This document shows, one piece after another, positions 1 through 10,213 of a stretch of DNA of 64,000 nucleotides. The translations under genes were made by a program, and so were the position numbers. The stretch spans positions 1,736,001 to 1,800,000 of the forward strand of contig NBBA01000004.1 in NCBI GenBank assembly GCA_002794785.1, read 5' to 3'. The notes beneath the pieces were generated by a model. It was not told the DNA's origin, searched no databases, and saw only the letters and a program-made list of their open reading frames with translations. This DNA is from Coniferiporia sulphurascens (taxonomy: Eukaryota > Basidiomycota > Agaricomycetes > Hymenochaetales > Hymenochaetaceae). How positions within the stretch are numbered: position 1 is the stretch's first letter; every line of letters starts with the position of its first letter.

Positions 1-1301
1 GCACCCGGCAATTAGCTCCTTTAGCAAACTTACAAAACCAGATACCTGAACAAAAAATGACATGTATTCCCTTACGAAAAACTCGTATTCCGGGATAAAA
101 AATTAACTGCGCAGTACCCCCCCCTTTTTTAGCCGAAAGAAGCCCGATATCGAAAGCCACAAATATTTTACTACCCGCGAAGTGCGATCTTCGATCTCTC
201 CCAGCATGACGATCGGTGACGAGCCGACAGAGTATCGGTTCAAGAAAATTATTATTATTTTTAATACAACAAGAAAAGTACTCACTTAACATACTGCATG
301 TACCTGGTCTTAGTATGAAACCAACCAAGCAACGCACCGCCAACTTCTCAAACCAAAAATACGTCCACGGCAATATTCATATTAGCGTCTGTATGAGCTC
401 TTATGGCTGAATCACCCGGTACACGTACTAGTACTGTGCGGAGTGCAGCCACTGAACTGCCGGCTAAAGTAGCTAAGCTGCTTTTAAACCCACTCGACAA
501 AGTCCAATTCAATTCATTATGTTATATTATATGACCAGTCCGTACTTCATAGCAATCACGACCCGACTCCTCAACAAAAAAAACAAAAAAAGAGAACTCG
601 ACCGTCTCTAGGTACAAAAAACCACACAAACCCGGGCCATCCGAGTCGTCACCAGAAACTTGAACCAGGATCAGAAAGAAAACGCCGACAGTACTACTGT
701 AGTGACGATATTACAGTAATTGACACCTGAGCATGCCTCCTCTCCTTGCTATAGGAAATACCAAGAGAAGGGACCCGTAGGGTAGATAACAACTATCTTA
801 GCCGGTCGTTCCACCTTCCTCAGACTCCCGACTCCCCTGCACAAGTATACCAGCAACCAAAGAGATAACGACCGACACCGACAAGGGAGAAAGGAAAGAA
901 AAGAAAAAAGGAAAAAAGGCAGACAAATCACAGATGGACGTGGAACGTGGACGGACAGGCAAAAAACAAACATACTAGTGGTGTACAATACGGAAGTTTG
1001 AAGTTTACAAAATGGGGGTTGATGAATCCGCAGCCGCCTCTGCCGCCGAAAGCGGTGTACTACTAAGAACAGAAACAGACCAACAAACAAACAAACAAAA
1101 AACACATAAGTACTCTGCGGAGATAACAACTGCAAAAGCGCAGTCCCATAGGACCCGGCATATAGTATCCAAAGGAGAAAAAGCACGAGACGACACGGCA
1201 GTAGCAAGCGAAAACACAGGAAAAAAGAGAAGGGAAGAGGGGAAGGACAGGACGAATAAAATAACAAGTGGGAAGAGAAACCGAACGAACGGGGCCGGGG
1301 A
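1..1301. other. Intergenic, no gene recognised
   Basis: This stretch holds only short open frames with no family I recognise. The first 750 bases are AT-rich with several A/T runs. The part from about 750 to 1300 is rich in A and C on the + strand and probably includes the 3' untranslated region of the RhoGAP gene on the minus strand. I see no tRNA, no long repeat and no splice-bounded exons. Confidence 0.5.
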
Positions 1302-3252
1302 TTATGGCAGCCCCCCTCCGTCTCTATGTCCATTGCCTGGCCCCCGATCCTGGCTCGTCCTCCGTGCCCCCGACTCGCCCTGCATCAGCTGCATACTCTG
1401 CGGCTGCAAACTCGTGCGCTTCGGCTTCTTCAACACGTTATTCTTGCGCACGTCTCGCCCGCCCCTCCCCTCTCTCGAGCCCGACCACTCTCGTCCTTCC
1501 TCCCGTATCGTCGCACCCCGTTCTGGCTCATCCCTCTGCGTTCGCATCCCACCTTCAGTGTCCCGGCTCGTCGTGCGCCGCGTGGGCAAAGTCCGACTGC
1601 GCGACACCGTAATCGCACCTGCCCCACCCGCCAACGTAGGCCCGTCGCCTGTGCGCCCGGTGCTCACGATCCGGACATGAGATCCGGAAACTGTGCCCGA
1701 CGACGGGTTTGCAGGCCCGTTGACTCCTGCACTCCCCGGCTCGCCAGACGCTGATGACGAGCGCCGCCGGCCGGATCTCGACCGTGTCCGGTCACTGCCC
1801 TTCTCGACTAGTCGCCAGCCCGGGTCAGCGAGTGAAGACATGACCGTCGGGTGGGGAGACGAGGAGCGCTCCTCGTACGCTCTGTCTAAAATCGGCGAGG
1901 GGCTGATCCCCTGCTGCTGCGATTTCGGCGGTGGCGGCGGTGGCGGGACGTCGAGCATGAACCAATCTTGGTGTAATATGAGAAACTCGAGCACCTCCTG
2001 ACTTAACTGGTGCTCCTTTGTCGAGAGCTCATGCTGCGGATGGTTGATAAGCCCCGGCCGGAAAATCACGGCCAAATCTGTGCGAAGAAAGTACGCAGTT
2101 TAGTAAAAACTATACTTCAGGCAGTTCCCAGAAAGCGGAGCTCAGCCGATAACTTTGAAGTCTATTGCACAGAAGCAGGAAATATTAAGAACATGGGCCA
2201 CTCACTCGTGGCAGTCATCAAGTTCTTGTCCGCCTTGCGTGCAAAGACCGATAGCAGATCGAGCACGTAAAGCAAGAGATACTGGTTTTGTCGGGGCATG
2301 CTCCGAATTAGTTGCTTGTAGTTTTTAATCATATCGTCCGTGGACTGTTTCGTCGCTGCTCCAAATTATTCAGCTGTGGACTCCAACAATACAAAAAGAG
2401 AAAAAACGCACACAGAGCCTCTCGGAACTAGAACGCGAGTAGGAGGCAAGTGGACATGAGCACAGATAACGACGGCACAAAATTGCCCCACGCACTTTAG
2501 CATACAAACTGTAGGGTATCACGGGTTCTGGCATCATGGTGAGGTATCTGCGGAACACACTCGCAACATCATGTGTCGTGTAATTCTCCTTCTTCCAATC
2601 GAGGTTCTTCCCATACTACAGCGGCAGATGAAATCAGACGGGTAAGCGCATCAGCGTAGTGAGCGCCGAACGCACCTTGGGCGGGTCTTCGAACAGCGCC
2701 TGCAGCTCGCGCATTCGCTTATTGGACCCACTCACGCGAAAAGTACCTTCGACTTCCGTCGCTACACACAACAAATAGGGGCACTGTTAACTAGGATTAG
2801 TGCAGTCAAACCGCGCATGCGCGCACCGTTTTCCTTGAGGTATAGACCGCTGGAGAATAAAGTAAGACATGTGTCCCGGCAACGAACAAGCGCAGCGCAC
2901 CATTTTGCCACTACAACGGGAATATCGCCCCACACGTACAACTCGCCATTTGAATTTGCGGTTGAGATTTGTACCGAGGCGTATCTCAGACTCTCGCTGA
3001 GCGGGGCACCAAAGACGGGGTGGGGAGAGTCGTCTGAGCAAGTACGCGGTCAGCAACTGGAGCGAGCAAGCGAACAAGGAGGGTCAGACCCTTGTGATAG
3101 CCGTAACCATAGCCAGGAGTGAAGTCGCGTTGGTTGGTGTTCTTGACCCGCTGCATGAACTTGAACTGGTTCCACCAGGCCTTGAGGTTGGCTCGGCTGG
3201 GGGGCGGTGGCGAGGAGCTGAGGTCGCGGGGGCCGTGCGAGACGTGGATCAT
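1302..3252 (-). CDS. Sac7/Bag7-type RhoGAP
   Basis: Predicted GTPase-activating protein for Rho-family GTPases, acting at the cell cortex in cell-wall and polarity signalling. Spliced exons read, in order, a short N-terminus with NLKAWWNQF, then HPVFGAPLSESLRYAS, GELYVWGDIPVVVAKCG, the arginine-finger region EGTFRVSGSNKRMREL, YGKNLDWKKENYTTHDVA, VFRRYLTMMPEPVIPYSLY, MPRQNQYLLLYVLDLLS and LAVIFRPGLINHP. This is the full RhoGAP fold of the Sac7 family, with the catalytic Arg in FRVSGS. A long Ser/Arg/Pro-rich tail with a run of eight or more prolines follows. At least five short introns are needed and their junctions keep frame. I start at the ATG at 3252 because the open frame further upstream begins at GTG. 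The C-terminal end could extend through an unrecognised intron. Function is by family; the exact Rho target is unknown. Confidence 0.88.
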
Positions 3253-4063
3253 GGCTGCGGCAGACGGGTCAGCGGAGTCTGAGCGGGATGCGTGGGCGGG
3301 GAGTGCGGGATGGAGTCCAACGGACGGGCGGTCGTGGGAGTCGGAGCGCCGGCCGTCGGGGTCTGGGCGATCTTGTGGGCGAGTGCGGGTGCGGAGAGCG
3401 AAGGCGGGCACGCGACGGTGTTGGAGCGCTGTCGGACAGCGAAGGGAAAGGGGCGACGTCGGCGACGTGGAGGAGACTGCGCCAGTCTGGATGACAGGCG
3501 GGCGAGTGGGGTAGGCGGGTTAGACGTCAGGGCGGAGGAAGAGAAGAGAAAGCGGGGTTGACGGGAGCGAAGGACCTGGCTGTGCAAGAGTACGCTGCTT
3601 ACGGCGTCAGATAATTTTCATGTGGTAGCGACGGACACGCACGGACGACTCTGGTGGAGCAATACGGACTGTGCGAGGCTTAGGGCGGGCTGCTAGCGGC
3701 GGTGTGGTGCGTCACAGGGGAAAGGGCAAGATACAGCTGATGAGCGAGATGAAGCACGTTATTCTGTTGCGGGCACAGCAGTCCGTGCAGGCGACTGCCT
3801 CAACGGACATCGCCTCGTGAGAATCGCCTCACAACTCATCAATCGAGACAACGCCTTGAGGCCAAAGCTAACTATCACCCGCACGGTCTAACTTCAGACC
3901 GTTGCCTGGTTTCCAGTTGCGACGCTCGCTAAAATATGGTCATCCCATAGGGCCGAACACTTTCCCGAGGATTTGCACACCGCCCATCACCGCTAGAAAA
4001 CATATATACATTTCGTCCCGGACTTATGCGCCACCAGATCGCATGTAAAGCAAAAAGACTGCT
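3253..4063. other. Upstream region of the RhoGAP gene
   Basis: No gene is recognised here. The part next to the RhoGAP start is GC-rich and purine-rich on the + strand and open in several frames, which looks like compositional bias, not coding. It probably holds the RhoGAP promoter and 5' leader. Confidence 0.4.
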
Positions 4064-4164
4064 TGCATCATACGGGAATCGAACCCATGTCGAAACCTAA
4101 CGGAACCGGAGACTCGGGTCTCCTTCCTGGGAAGATTCCATGCTAACCTCTACACCAATGATGC
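4064..4164 (-). tRNA. tRNA-Gly(CCC) with intron
   Basis: On the minus strand this folds as a complete cloverleaf. The 7-bp acceptor stem GCATCAT pairs with ATGATGC and is followed by discriminator A. The D arm, a 5-bp T stem ATGGG/CCCGT and the T loop TTCGATT are all present. The anticodon stem GAATC/GGTTT closes with two wobble pairs once a 29-nt intron after position 37 is removed, giving a 72-nt mature tRNA. Anticodon CCC lies at 4129-4131. The intron (4099-4127) contains a perfect 6-bp hairpin, GGAGAC/GTCTCC. CCA is not encoded, as expected in a eukaryote. Confidence 0.9.
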
Positions 4165-4385
4165 AATATTCTTCCCTCGAAGTATACCATGCTGTATCTG
4201 TCGGAGGCTACTTGACAGCCTTGCAACTACGGAACTCCCGATCACCATCATATTCAAACCACGATCCCCAAAAATATATGCAGATAAATATGTACAAAAC
4301 GCATATATAGGTATCCTCGAAAATGTAGCTTGAGATTAATTCCACAAATAAAAACTCAGCGTCCATATCCACCACCACACATCGC

Positions 4386-5322
4386 CTACGCCGTTCCACT
4401 CATCACCTCATACAGCCCCTCCCCCGTCCTCTTCCCCAGCCGCTGGCTCCAGAACTCCATCACGGGCTCCCATTCCTCGCGTGACGCTGGCATACTCTCG
4501 CCCGCGTCCAGCCGCACCTCCTTCATCCACTCAAACAAGCGACGCAGCGCAGCGCACTCGCCCGCCTTCAACGCGAGCCCTGACGGCTCCGCGCGGTGAA
4601 GCACGAGTGCAGGCGTCGCGCACGCGGTGGAGATCGCGTGGTGCAGAAGCACGGGCCCGCCGATGGACACGACGGACCCTAGTGCGTGTGCGCGCTCTTG
4701 CTCTGGTTCGGGGTCGCGCGGGCGGGCTTTCCATGATGTGAGCGCGGTTTCGAGTGCGACGGAGCCGCCTTGCGCGAACCCGAAGAGGTGAATCTGTTTG
4801 GGCTGCCAGGAGCATGCACTGGTGAGGTGTGCGATGGCCTCGGTGAGGACGGAGACGCCTGGGGCGGGGTTAGGGTGCGCGATCGTCTCGCCTAGGTCGT
4901 CGAAGAATGGGTACCATTGGAAAGCGTCTTCGTACAAGTACGGGATTCTAGCGTAAGGGGGTTAACGGAAGCTTGTACAACAACCCGAAGAGTATGCACG
5001 TACTGCTGAGGCGCTCTCAGTGCAAGCGTTGCTGTCTGCAGCAGCCTCAGCTGCTGTCCTAGCTTTCCGAATGGCACATGCGTATCGCCTACAAGAGTAC
5101 ATGTACCTGTTATTCCCAGAGCCGCATATAGAGTAAACCAGGGTGCTCGCCAAGGCCGTGCAGGAGGATTAGCAGGTTCTCGTCTGTGCCGTCGTCGCTC
5201 GGCGTGTAGGAAAACGGGACGGAGATAGACGAGGCGTCTGGGGCGGGTTTGACGCGCGGCGCAGACGACGCGCTCCCCCCCCTCAGGTGTATTTCCTTCA
5301 CAGAGTCCGGCTGCTCGGACAT
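4386..5322 (-). CDS. Acyl-protein-thioesterase-like alpha/beta hydrolase, probable pseudoenzyme
   Basis: About 272 residues in three exons, a member of the phospholipase/carboxylesterase (Abhydrolase_2) family. Family signatures are LLILLHGLGD across the first junction (oxyanion region), PFGKLGQQLRLLQTATLALR, then QWYPFFDDLGE and LFGFAQGGSVALE. The usual nucleophile motif is GFSQGG; here the codon is GCG, so residue 144 is Ala. The stretch where active members carry the catalytic Asp (TPALVLHRAEPSG) has no Asp at the expected place, and no clear catalytic His follows. I infer a binding or scaffolding role, not thioesterase activity. The start ATG at 5322 lies 125 bp from the divergent PWP1 start, so the two probably share a promoter. 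Overall fold assignment is firm; loss of activity is inference. Confidence 0.85.
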
Positions 5323-5447
5323 GGTGCACGGCGGTGCTGTTCAGAGACGAAGGCTGGAAAAGGAAACAGCCACAAGCGCCCGCTGCAAAATACTCGCCCA
5401 ACGGATCGACGCCGCATACGGGAAAAACTTCCAGAGCTTCAGCGCTC

Positions 5448-7523
5448 ATGAGCAGTCTCATCTCCTGCGTCGCTTGGTGCGTACACAATTTAATCCTAAT
5501 TCTAATCGCCTCATAAATGTTGTGTTTACAGGGTGAAGCGGGGAGTCACCGTACGGCACCCGGAAAAATACAACCTCGACGAGAAGGAGCTCGGGCGCGT
5601 CAGTGCGCTCGCCCGCATCGAGCTTGAGGATGCGCGTGTAGAACTCGAGCGCGCGCACGAGGCTGCCACGCAGATGGGCAAGGGCGCGGAGGGCGACGAG
5701 GCAGACGACGATGCGCAATGACGAAGACGACGATGCGTGGGTCGAGTGCGTATCTCTATCTATGCTGCTTGCGCCATCCGCGGTTTAGACTTACTTGTGG
5801 GAACAGCGAGGATGAGCCGATGGACGAGGATCCTGCCCCGAAGACGAGCGGAGACGACGATGATTTGGCAGAGTACAATCTGGACGATTATGACAAGGAA
5901 TCTAGGTCGATAGGTGTGCCTCTAATCGTCCCCCCCACGTTCGCGGTCTGACTTCTTTCTCTCCCTCTTTCCCAGCATCCGGGCCCTTCAGTAATATCAA
6001 GGGCTTGACATATTACAAGGATAGCGACGAAGATCCTTACATCACATTAAAAGAGGTGAACATCAGTTCTTTATATGCGACCCCCCGGGCATTCAGCTAA
6101 AAGCCCAATAGGATGACGACGCTTTAGAACGGGAAGAGCTTGAAGTCCTTCCTACAGACAACATCCTTGTCGCCGCAAAAACAGAAGACCAGATCTCCCA
6201 GCTCGAGATCTACGTCTACGACGAGTCGCAAGAGAACCTCTACATGCACCACGACATTATGCTCCCCGCCTACCCCCTCTGTCTTGAATGGCTCGACTTC
6301 CCGCCCTGCAGTTCTGCAAGCACGCAAAGGGCCGACGGCGACGATGGGATTCCCCTCGACCCCACGGCGCGCTTTGGAAATTACATCGCTGTGGGCACGT
6401 TCGACCCGGAGATCGAGATCTGGTCACTCGACACCGTCGACGCTCTCTATCCCGACTCCGTGCTCGGGCGGCCAGACAAGACCGCTGCGCACGTCCCCGT
6501 GCCACTCGGCACAGGCAAGAAGAAGAAGAAAAAGGCAAAGGCGCGCACGGCGAGTGCAGCGCACCACGTCGACGCCGTGCTCGCGCTCGCGTGGAACCGC
6601 GCGCACCGCAACCTCCTCGCGTCGGCGTCGGCGGACCGCACGGTCAAGCTGTGGGACCTCAGCCGCGACCCGACGGGCGACGGCGCGGGCAGCGGCGCGC
6701 TGCGCAGCTTTGACGTGCACAAGGACAAGGTGCAGGCGGTGCAGTGGAACGAGAAGGAGCCGACGGTGTTGCTGACGGGCAGCTATGATCGCACGGTGCG
6801 CACGTTCGATACGCGCTCGCCTGAGACGGGCGTGGTTGCGGTGGTCGGTGCGGATGTGGAGGCGGTGAGGTGGGATCCATGGGAGGGTCACGGTTTTTAC
6901 GTGCGTCGATTTTCGAGCGCCCCCCTCTTCCGCTCACTAATTACTTCCTCTGGACTATTTAGGTCTCGCTTGAAAACGGTATCGTCCTCAACTTCGACGT
7001 GCGCGCCTTACCGTCAGACGTCAACCGGCCGTCCCCCTCGCGGTTCATGCTCGCCGCGCACGACGGCGCCGCCTCCGCGCTCGACGTGAACCCCCACATC
7101 CGCGGGTGCCTCGCGACGGGCGGTACAGACAAGATGGTCAAGGTGTGGAACGTCAACGACAAGAACGACGGGAAGAAGGACGTTAGCTTGGTGACGTCGC
7201 GGGACCTCGGTGTTGTAAGTCAACCTTTTTTTTAGATATATAAATTGGCTTTGTATGCTCAATTTATTTATTTGTTTTGTCTATTTATTTCCCAGGGAAA
7301 GGTCTTCTCCGCTACGTTCTCGCCTGACGACCCCCTGACCATCGCTGCGGCCGGTTCGAAAGCGAAGCTGCAGATCTGGGACGTCGGAGCCAACGCTGGG
7401 GTAAGGAAAGCGTTCTCACAAAAACTGAAAGAGGCCGGGCGAGAAGTGAAGGCGAAGGAGACTGGCGGAGTTATCGGCGTAGCTAGCGATGCCGAAGATG
7501 AGAGTGGAGACGAGGAAGATTAA
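5448..7523 (+). CDS. PWP1: PWP1, WD40 ribosome-biogenesis protein
   Basis: Homolog of periodic tryptophan protein 1, a nuclear WD40 protein needed for ribosomal RNA processing. The first exon gives MSSLISCVAW, joined to VKRGVTVRHPEKYNLDEKEL, a close match to the PWP1 N-terminus. Later exons give LAEYNLDDYDKE, GLTYYKDSDEDPYITLKE, LYMHHDIMLPAYPLCLEWL and NYIAVGTFDPEIEIWSLD. WD repeats follow, including ASASADRTVKLWDL, LTGSYDRTVRTFDT and LATGGTDKMVKVWNV. The C-terminus is acidic. At least six short introns are needed. One break remains: in the acidic stretch near 5716 the frame runs into TGA, and removing one base restores the reading into NDEDDDAWVE; no good GT-AG intron fits. Product identity is secure; the break may be a sequence error or a real lesion. 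Confidence 0.9.
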
Positions 7524-7701
7524 TTGATTCGGTTTCTGTCCTTTACCTACATGATTTTGTTTTCCACTTTTACTCGTGCATATCTGTTTCGATTGAGCCA
7601 CTCTCCGTCTAAAATACCAGAAAAATGGTACAACTAATGGTATTCAACGTCCATTTGAAAAGTAGTAGACTACAAAGACAGCAGCGCCCCACCTGAACCC
7701 A

Positions 7702-8739
7702 TTACATGAAGTCATCCGCGTTCGTCCCGAAGTCGTCTAACACTTCCTCGTATACATTGGTGTCATACCTGCGGAGATTAGACATGAAACCCAGTTGATA
7801 CAAGGGAGGAGACGAGAAAACACTAACTTGCTTGCCGCCTTCGACAGCCCCAGCGCCGGCTTATTCGCAGCCTTGGGCTTCTTCTTCCCACTAGCCTTCT
7901 CGCGCTGCTCTTTTTGCTTCTCATTCGCAAGCGTCGTAAGCGTGCTCGCGGCCTTGCGCACCTCGACGTCCTTGAGCGGCATCGCGAGCTCGCGCACGTG
8001 GTGCTCGACGAACGACGCATACAACGGCTTGTTTTGGTGTCGCTTTATGATGTATTCGATGATGCGTGCGGAGAGGGCTTGGAAGTCTTCCTTCGTGCGC
8101 GGGTCGGAGGAGACGAGCTTGTCGAGCTCCTTGTCGGACGTTCCTGCGAGGAACGACGGCAGAAATGAGATGAGAGTGTAGGGTCGGGGGTAATCGAGAG
8201 ACGTACCTCCAAGCGCAGCGGCACCAAGCAGGTCGGCGGCGTTGCTTATGTCCGCATTGAGCTCTCTCTCCCTGTCCCGTCGCGCTTTCTCCCGTGGGTC
8301 GAGCACAGAGTCCTCGTCGTACAAATCGTCATCGTCCCCGTCCTCGGCCTTCCGCGCAGCCTTCAACGCCTCCTTCTCCGCGATCTTCTGCTTGATCGTG
8401 CCCTTCTTCTTCGGCGGCGGTGCGGCCGTCGTAGACTTGGGCTTCTCCTCCTCTTCCTCGGACTCCTCCCAGTCAGACTACATGTGCACGCGGTTAAAAT
8501 ATGCTCAGCAGGGTAGCGCATACAGTGAGGATTACCACGACGTACAGCTACGTTGTTGTTCTCCTCGTCTTCGCCCTCCCATCGTCCCTTCGCTACAGGC
8601 TTTGCAGGGACCGCTCTTACTGCAGGGGCAGAGGGCGCAGCTGCTGCAGGCGAATCGCTGTCGGAGGCGTCTGTCTCCTCATCGTGAGCTTTTCTTCGTG
8701 CAAACTTGGCTGGCAGATCTGCGCACCCCAGTCAGACAT
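7702..8739 (-). CDS. HCR1: eIF3 subunit j (HCR1)
   Basis: Homolog of translation initiation factor eIF3j, which binds the 40S decoding centre and aids scanning and ribosome recycling. Exons give the acidic N-terminal half (KGRWEGEDEENN, then SDWEESEEEEK), a Lys-rich linker (KKKGTIKQKIAEKEALKAA), the helical core (NAADLLGAAALGG, TSDKELDKLVSSDPRTK, IEYIIKRHQNKPLYASFVE), and the conserved end YDTNVYEEVLDDFGTNADDFM. About 260 residues. The start ATG (8739) has a good context and begins MSDWGA, but the frame must gain one base at about 8720 to enter LPAKFARRKAHDEE. This is most simply a one-base deletion in the sequence. Three further introns have normal GT-AG ends. Confidence 0.88.
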
Positions 8740-10213
8740 TATTGTTTGTTTTAATCTCTTATCGTGGTTCGGGTGTCAGCTTTCTATCGTTATTTGGGCC
8801 AGCGCAGAAAGAGGATGCGGTAGCAAATGCGAGTGCAAGAAGAGATGTGAGGCTTAGGGCTGCACGCGCAGGGGATTACTATGATTATGGGTGGCGAATG
8901 CAGGGGACATTTATTTTTTTCGGGATATTTCCGGTTTTGGAAGGGAGACGTAAGAGGAATACATCGCACGCGCAGGCGCCAGTCCCGGCGGTAAAACAAG
9001 CTCTCAACTCCCAAGTTCTGCTAGATGTTGCAGGACTCATAGACCTCGCAGTGCTGGCAATTGGCAAACTGGCTGAAGCGGAGCTATTCTGAGTTATTAT
9101 TCTCGAGTCTGAACAGTCTAAATCTTCGTTAGTTGGGGTCTCTTGTCTGGTTGATTCTGACTCTGGCTGGGTTTGAACTTGAAGTGGCAAGGAAGGCTCT
9201 GCCAACTTTTGCACGCGGGATGCGTCCCATAGTCCTTATATCTGTCCGGATACTTTTTCTCATTGCTGCAGCGAACCTGGGGATACCTTACGGTGTGGCA
9301 CCCGCCCTGTACTCTCTGCGGTCTGGCCTGTCTGGGTAGATGACCGAAACTATTATATGTTACTCCTTTCGGACTATCCGGTGGCCCCAACTTTGCGCTG
9401 TTGCCACAAATACCGCTGTGCCTGAATCTCACGTATCATTTCCAGCGAGGAATTTCTCGCTGTCGCAATACCTGTTCGTGTTCGTACCTCATTGCTTTGA
9501 TGGCCGTCTATCGTCTTTGCAGGCATGTCTCTAGGGACATGAATACTCCGGCATATGAATAAGGCCGGGCTTGTTGCACTGTAGGCATCCAACTTCACAA
9601 ACAGTGATCCAAATGGCATCATACCAATGGGGTGTGGAGGAAGCACTGGAAAGCGCCTCATTGGAACTCGTTTACCCCTTTGCTGGCCCTCGTTCGGAAA
9701 ATATGAGAAAATCGACGGCGAGCGCGGTCTGTTGTGAATATTTGCGTCACACTTCCTCTTTTGCAGCTATCCTTGGAGCAATGTGGTTATCGTTTGACTC
9801 TCTTTCAACGCATATTTCTTTTCACGGCTGACCCCAGCCACTCTGAAGAATTTTCTGTTTTGCATCGCTAGCAATGCTCCGGTTTTCCAACCGGCTTTTA
9901 TGGGAGTGGTACAGCAAAATCACACCGACAGGCGCGAATTTTGCACAGATTCTATATTCATCTGCGTCAAATTACCTTCGAGCCTCCCGAATTTGACCCG
10001 ATGTGGCTGCCCGCAGTGGCAATTGTAACAGCTCTAGAGTCTTTGTTCCGACCACTAGTTTGGCACCATTCCGGTGACAAAGTGCTATTGTCTTAGTGCC
10101 TGATTGAAGGTTGTATAAAATGCACTCCAACGAACTCAATCCATATTCTTCCATCCCCTAACCTTCTTCTGAAAGCCTTCTCTCGTGTCTCACAACCCAC
10201 ATTCTTTATCACC
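8740..10213. other. Gene-poor region before the chitinase gene
   Basis: No recognised gene. Minus-strand open frames at 9118-9432 and 9374-9661 overlap in different frames and look like decayed coding sequence, but I cannot match them to a transposon or host family. The last 100 bases are the chitinase promoter. Confidence 0.4.
10115..10122 (+). promoter_or_regulatory. TATA box of the chitinase gene
   Basis: TATAAAAT lies about 92 bases before the chitinase ATG. The pyrimidine-rich leader between them, with many CT and CTTC runs, is typical of an expressed fungal secreted-enzyme gene. Confidence 0.55.

Noticed and set aside
749..1333. Minus-strand open frame of 194 codons rich in Leu, Phe and Ser
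   Set aside because: It overlaps the 3' end of the RhoGAP gene in another frame, matches no family, and reflects the purine bias of the + strand.
3249..3587. Several overlapping frames in the GC-rich segment upstream of the RhoGAP start
   Set aside because: Open on both strands because of base composition; no ATG-started exon with a suitable splice site joins them to the gene except the one at 3252.
5638..5704. Possible 67-base intron that would repair the PWP1 frame
   Set aside because: The donor GTAGAA is poor and the intron would delete a stretch (VELERAHEAATQMGKG) that reads like normal PWP1 helix, so a one-base error is more likely.
9118..9661. Minus-strand frames that might be a retroelement or transposase remnant
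   Set aside because: No reverse transcriptase, integrase, transposase or zinc-knuckle motif, and no terminal repeats or target-site duplication seen.
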